Assembly: GCF_012911935.1 (NCBI RefSeq)
Contig: NZ_JAAXLA010000031.1
Coordinates: forward strand, 1 to 64,000
Reading direction: 5' to 3'
DNA from: Pseudonocardia acidicola
GTDB taxonomy: Bacteria; Actinomycetota; Actinomycetes; Mycobacteriales; Pseudonocardiaceae
DNA length: 64,000 nt
Below the pieces are notes generated by a model that worked only from the letters and a program-made list of their open reading frames with translations, searched no databases and was not told where the DNA came from. The translations under genes were made by a program, and so were the position numbers. Positions 59,679 through 64,000 of this stretch are shown piece after piece (position 1 is the stretch's first letter; every line of letters begins with the position of its first letter).

Positions 59679-60755
59679 TCAGGGCAAGATCGCGGCGCCG
59701 AGAACCGAGGTGGCATTCGCCAGCGAGGTCAACCGGGTGATCCGCGCGGGCAGCTCGACGTCGTCCCAGCCGGGGCCCGCCGCGAACATCCGGAACCGTG
59801 GCCGGGTCCGGGGCAGGGCCCGGAAAAGCTCTGGATCGGCGGAGTCGGGAAGCTGCGACCACAGCACGACCGCCGCCGGCGCGGTCCGGCGAACCGCGGC
59901 GGCCAGCGCGTCCACGGGCAGGTTCGGCCCCAGCGGGCGGCACGGCACCCGCTGCTCGGCCAGGACGGCGGCCAGCACCGTCAGCGGGAGGTTGTGCCAC
60001 TCCGTGGGCATGCCGGCCAGCACGACCGGACGCACCGCCTCCGGGGCCGGGGCGGCCAGCGCCCACGCGCCGTAGACGCTCATCACGGACTCGCTGATCA
60101 GGTGCTCGATCTCCACGCCGGCCCCGGTGGACTCCCATCGGCCGGCCACCGCATTCAGTACGGGCCGGGCGACCTGATCCCAGGTGGCCGCGAGCCCGTC
60201 GGCCTCGATCGCCTCGACGAGCAGCCGCCGGACCGCGGCCGCGTCCATCGCCAGCGCGGCCCGCCCGACGCCGCGGGCCCGGCGGCCGGCTCCGGGCAGC
60301 CGCAGCACCCGGCCCCCGACCCGCACCCGCGACACCACCTCCGGGTCGTCCGCGGACGCGTCGTCGGCCAGCAGGACCGGGACGCCCGGATCCGGTTCGG
60401 CCGGGGCGCCGGCCGGTTCCTCGGGGAGCACGCGGAGCCGGTCGGACGGGCCGGCGTGCGGGCGCGGCAGCCGGGCCGAGATCGCGTAGCGGGCCGCCTC
60501 GGCCGGGGACGCCCCGCGCACCAACGCGTGCTGCATCAGTTCGAACCGGGCGACGTCGTCGGCCGAATACCTGCGGTGCCGCCCGGACTCGTGATCGGAC
60601 GGCCCGATGCCGTAGCGGCGGTTCCAGGTACGCAGCGTGGCCGGGGCGACGCCGAGGCGACGGGCCAGCGCGGCGACGGTCAGCCGGGGTCCGTCGTCGA
60701 CGTCGCCCGTGCCGACCCTGCCGTCCGGCTCGACCCCACCGTCGCTGCCGTTCAT
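59679..60755 (-). CDS. MerR-family regulator with B12-binding domain (CarH/LitR-like)
   Basis: 358 residues. The MerR HTH is at about 24-70 (LTVAALARRLGVAPATLRTWNRRYGI…RRYSADDVARF). A four-helix bundle has the CarH-type W-x9-EH motif (W207, E217, H218). A Rossmann-like domain carries ExH at E252/H254 (PTEWHNLP) in place of the ExHxxG that ligates cobalt. These are the residues needed for adenosylcobalamin light sensing in CarH. AAAGG precedes ATG 60755. It is divergent from whiB3 and 13 bp ahead of the TPR-like gene. Targets unknown; light sensing is inference. Confidence 0.85.
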   Translation of the reverse strand: MNGSDGGVEPDGRVGTGDVDDGPRLTVAALARRLGVAPATLRTWNRRYGIGPSDHESGRHRRYSADDVARFELMQHALVRGASPAEAARYAISARLPRPHAGPSDRLRVLPEEPAGAPAEPDPGVPVLLADDASADDPEVVSRVRVGGRVLRLPGAGRRARGVGRAALAMDAAAVRRLLVEAIEADGLAATWDQVARPVLNAVAGRWESTGAGVEIEHLISESVMSVYGAWALAAPAPEAVRPVVLAGMPTEWHNLPLTVLAAVLAEQRVPCRPLGPNLPVDALAAAVRRTAPAAVVLWSQLPDSADPELFRALPRTRPRFRMFAAGPGWDDVELPARITRLTSLANATSVLGAAILP

Positions 60756-60874
60756 GGCGCCTTTGCCCGGGTGCTCGTCGGGATCGTGCGCGGCCTCCGC
60801 TGCGAACGGCCGGGGGTCCGCAGCGGAGGCCGGCAACGGTTCCGGATGCATTCCCCGATGGTCCGCGCCAGACG

Positions 60875-60931
60875 TTGTTCAGGCAAGCCGCCACGCGTGC
60901 GCGGATGTTCTCGAACAGTTTTCTTGAACAA
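60875..60931. promoter_or_regulatory. Cluster of GTTC/GAAC half-sites between merR and whiB3
   Basis: TTGTTCA (60875-60881), the palindrome TGTTCTCGAACA (60906-60917) and TGAACAA (60925-60931) lie in the divergent promoter region; the outer two are exact complements of each other. A likely operator region for the neighbouring MerR-like protein or WhiB3; no binding is shown. Confidence 0.4.
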
Positions 60932-60997
60932 GGTTTGGCGCGGTTCTACGGTGGGGTACCTCGGGCTCGTTGGAGAAGGCCTACACAGGGCGGGGTG

Positions 60998-61324
60998 ATG
61001 AACGTGGCGGACATCCGGAGGCTCCCGGTTCCGGTCACGGATATCTGGGACTGGCAGATGCAGGGCGCCTGCCGCGGCATGGACAGCGCGTTCTTCTTCC
61101 ACCCCGAGGGGGAGCGCGGTCCCGCCCGCGCGAACCGCGAGGCGAAGGCGAAGGCGGTGTGCCAGACGTGCCCGGTGCTCGAGCAGTGCCGGCGGCACGC
61201 GCTGACGGTGCAGGAGCCCTACGGCGTGTGGGGTGGGCTCTCCGAGCACGAGCGCGACGACATCATCCGGGGCCGCGACCGCACGCTCAAGGTCGCCACC
61301 CAGCCGGCGCACCGGGCGGTCTGA
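60998..61324 (+). CDS. whiB3: WhiB-family iron-sulfur regulator (WhiB3/WhiD type)
   Basis: 108 residues. Four Cys ligands of a [4Fe-4S] cluster lie in QGACRG, then CQTC (CxxC) and EQC. The Gly-Trp turn is PYGVWGGLSEHERD, followed by a basic DNA-binding tail. It matches M. tuberculosis WhiB3 (redox and stationary-phase control) and Streptomyces WhiD by sequence and by neighbours sigD and groEL1. ATG 60998 is the likely start; the frame is open 41 codons upstream without a good site. Terminates at a strong hairpin shared with groEL. Confidence 0.93.
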   Translation: MNVADIRRLPVPVTDIWDWQMQGACRGMDSAFFFHPEGERGPARANREAKAKAVCQTCPVLEQCRRHALTVQEPYGVWGGLSEHERDDIIRGRDRTLKVATQPAHRAV

Positions 61325-61354
61325 GGCTCGCCGGACCGATCCCCAAACGACGAA

Positions 61355-61397
61355 GGGCGAGCCGGTCTCCCTGGTGATCAGGGAAACCGGCCCGCCC
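61355..61397. terminator. Terminator between whiB3 and groEL1
   Basis: GCCGGT-C-TCCCTG GTGAT CAGGGA-A-ACCGGC (61361-61391) with extra GGGC/GCCC pairs outside, between convergent genes. Confidence 0.85.
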
Positions 61398-61430
61398 GCT
61401 CGCGTGCGGAACCGGCCTAGCCGCGTCCGG

Positions 61431-63462
<2,032 letters not shown>

Positions 63463-63576
63463 TGGATGACCTCCCCTTCCTGGGGTTTTCATACCTGCTC
63501 GTCACTGTTGGCAACTGACAGCCCGACCAGGGCCCCGCCGTCGCGGGTGCCGGGGCATCCCGATCGAAACTGTGCT

Positions 63577-63603
63577 CTGGCACTCTACCCATGAGAGTGC
63601 CAA
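63577..63603 (-). promoter_or_regulatory. CIRCE operator (HrcA site) of groES-groEL
   Basis: CTGGCACTC-N9-GAGTGCCAA, arms complementary except one end base. It matches the CIRCE element TTAGCACTC-N9-GAGTGCTAA in actinobacterial form and lies 115 bp before groES. Confidence 0.93.
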
Positions 63604-63707
63604 CGGCTCAACGCTGGTCGGCGACGCGTCGCGGCGCCTCCGCGGTCGCCGATCCGGCCCGGCCTGCGGCCGCCGTACGGGCGGACGGGGTCGTAGGGTC
63701 TGGGTCC

Positions 63708-64000
63708 ATGGCGAAGATCGGATCGAGCGACCTGGACGTCTCCGCATTCTGTCTGGGTGCCAACGTGTTCGGCTGGACCGCCGACGCCGAGACCTCCCGC
63801 GCGGTGCTGGACGGCTACGTCGCGGCGGGCGGCAACTTCATCGACACCGCCGACTCCTACATGTGGCGCGCGCCCGGCAACTCCGGCGGCGAGTCCGAGA
63901 CGATCATCGGCGACTGGATGGCCGAGCGCGGCAACCGCGACGACCTGGTGATCGCGACCAAGGTCGGTTCGTGGCCGGAGCAGCCGGGGCTGTCCGCGGC
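63708..64000 (+). CDS. Aldo/keto reductase (partial, runs off the right edge)
   Basis: The first 97 residues are visible from ATG 63708. LDVSAFCLGANVFGW and GGNFIDTADSY are the standard AKR start, with the catalytic Asp and Tyr in DTADSY. The Lys of the tetrad is in ATKVG. An NADPH-dependent carbonyl reductase of unknown substrate. Divergent from groES; the 105-bp gap contains the CIRCE element. Confidence 0.92.
   Translation, partial: MAKIGSSDLDVSAFCLGANVFGWTADAETSRAVLDGYVAAGGNFIDTADSYMWRAPGNSGGESETIIGDWMAERGNRDDLVIATKVGSWPEQPGLSA

Overview
The window is chromosomal DNA from a high-GC actinomycete. Third codon positions are almost always G or C, and many genes start with GTG or TTG. Gene content and order point to the Pseudonocardiaceae, probably Pseudonocardia or a close relative. 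Several blocks keep the gene order known from Mycobacterium tuberculosis: chorismate mutase / uvrD1 / M23 peptidase / sucC-sucD / DUF5336 / perM / purN / purH, and guaB3 / guaB / DUF5319 / rsdA / sigD / hypothetical / whiB3 / groEL1 / groES. A bldM-like regulator sits between sigD and whiB3, as in differentiating actinomycetes such as Streptomyces. I see no insertion sequence, prophage, CRISPR array, rRNA or tRNA.

Layout. 1-5.8 kb: pyrimidine salvage (deoA, cdd), a SRPBCC protein, a D,D-carboxypeptidase, a BrkB-type membrane protein and trpS. 6-6.8 kb: a small conserved gene, a decayed stretch and an 11-bp minisatellite. 6.8-10.4 kb: fbiC (deazaflavin synthesis) and a lipoprotein esterase. 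10.4-15.6 kb: a minus-strand cluster (SH3 protein, xthA, pseudokinase-like protein, YbaK protein), then monomeric isocitrate dehydrogenase. 15.6-18.3 kb: a carboxymuconolactone decarboxylase-family protein, a class III CoA-transferase and a TetR regulator whose promoters share an inverted repeat. 18.3-21 kb: DUF3017, folD, a pentapeptide protein and an acetate transporter. 21-27.1 kb: the imuA'-imuB-dnaE2 mutasome with two LexA boxes. 27.4-29.6 kb: a 29-residue peptide gene with its own terminator, and an ABC exporter. 29.8-37.8 kb: purN-purH, perM, DUF5336, sucC-sucD and a small B12-fold protein. 37.9-43 kb: a lipase, an M23 peptidase, pcrA, and a chorismate mutase preceded by a Phe/Tyr leader-peptide attenuator. 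43-49 kb: a PIG-L deacetylase, secreted and membrane proteins, and a PspC-type sensor kinase and regulator facing a PspC membrane protein. 49-55.8 kb: metF, guaA, a DUF5666 lipoprotein, guaB3, guaB and DUF5319. 55.9-63.6 kb: sigD-rsdA, bldM, a TPR-like protein, a CarH-like MerR regulator, whiB3, and groEL1-groES under CIRCE. The window ends inside an aldo/keto reductase.

Most of it is core metabolism (purines, pyrimidines, one-carbon units, TCA cycle, deazaflavin) mixed with developmental and stress control. The most notable signal is at 42417-42525. There, a 20-codon reading frame with clustered Phe and Tyr codons is followed by mutually exclusive pause, antiterminator and terminator hairpins just before the chorismate mutase gene.
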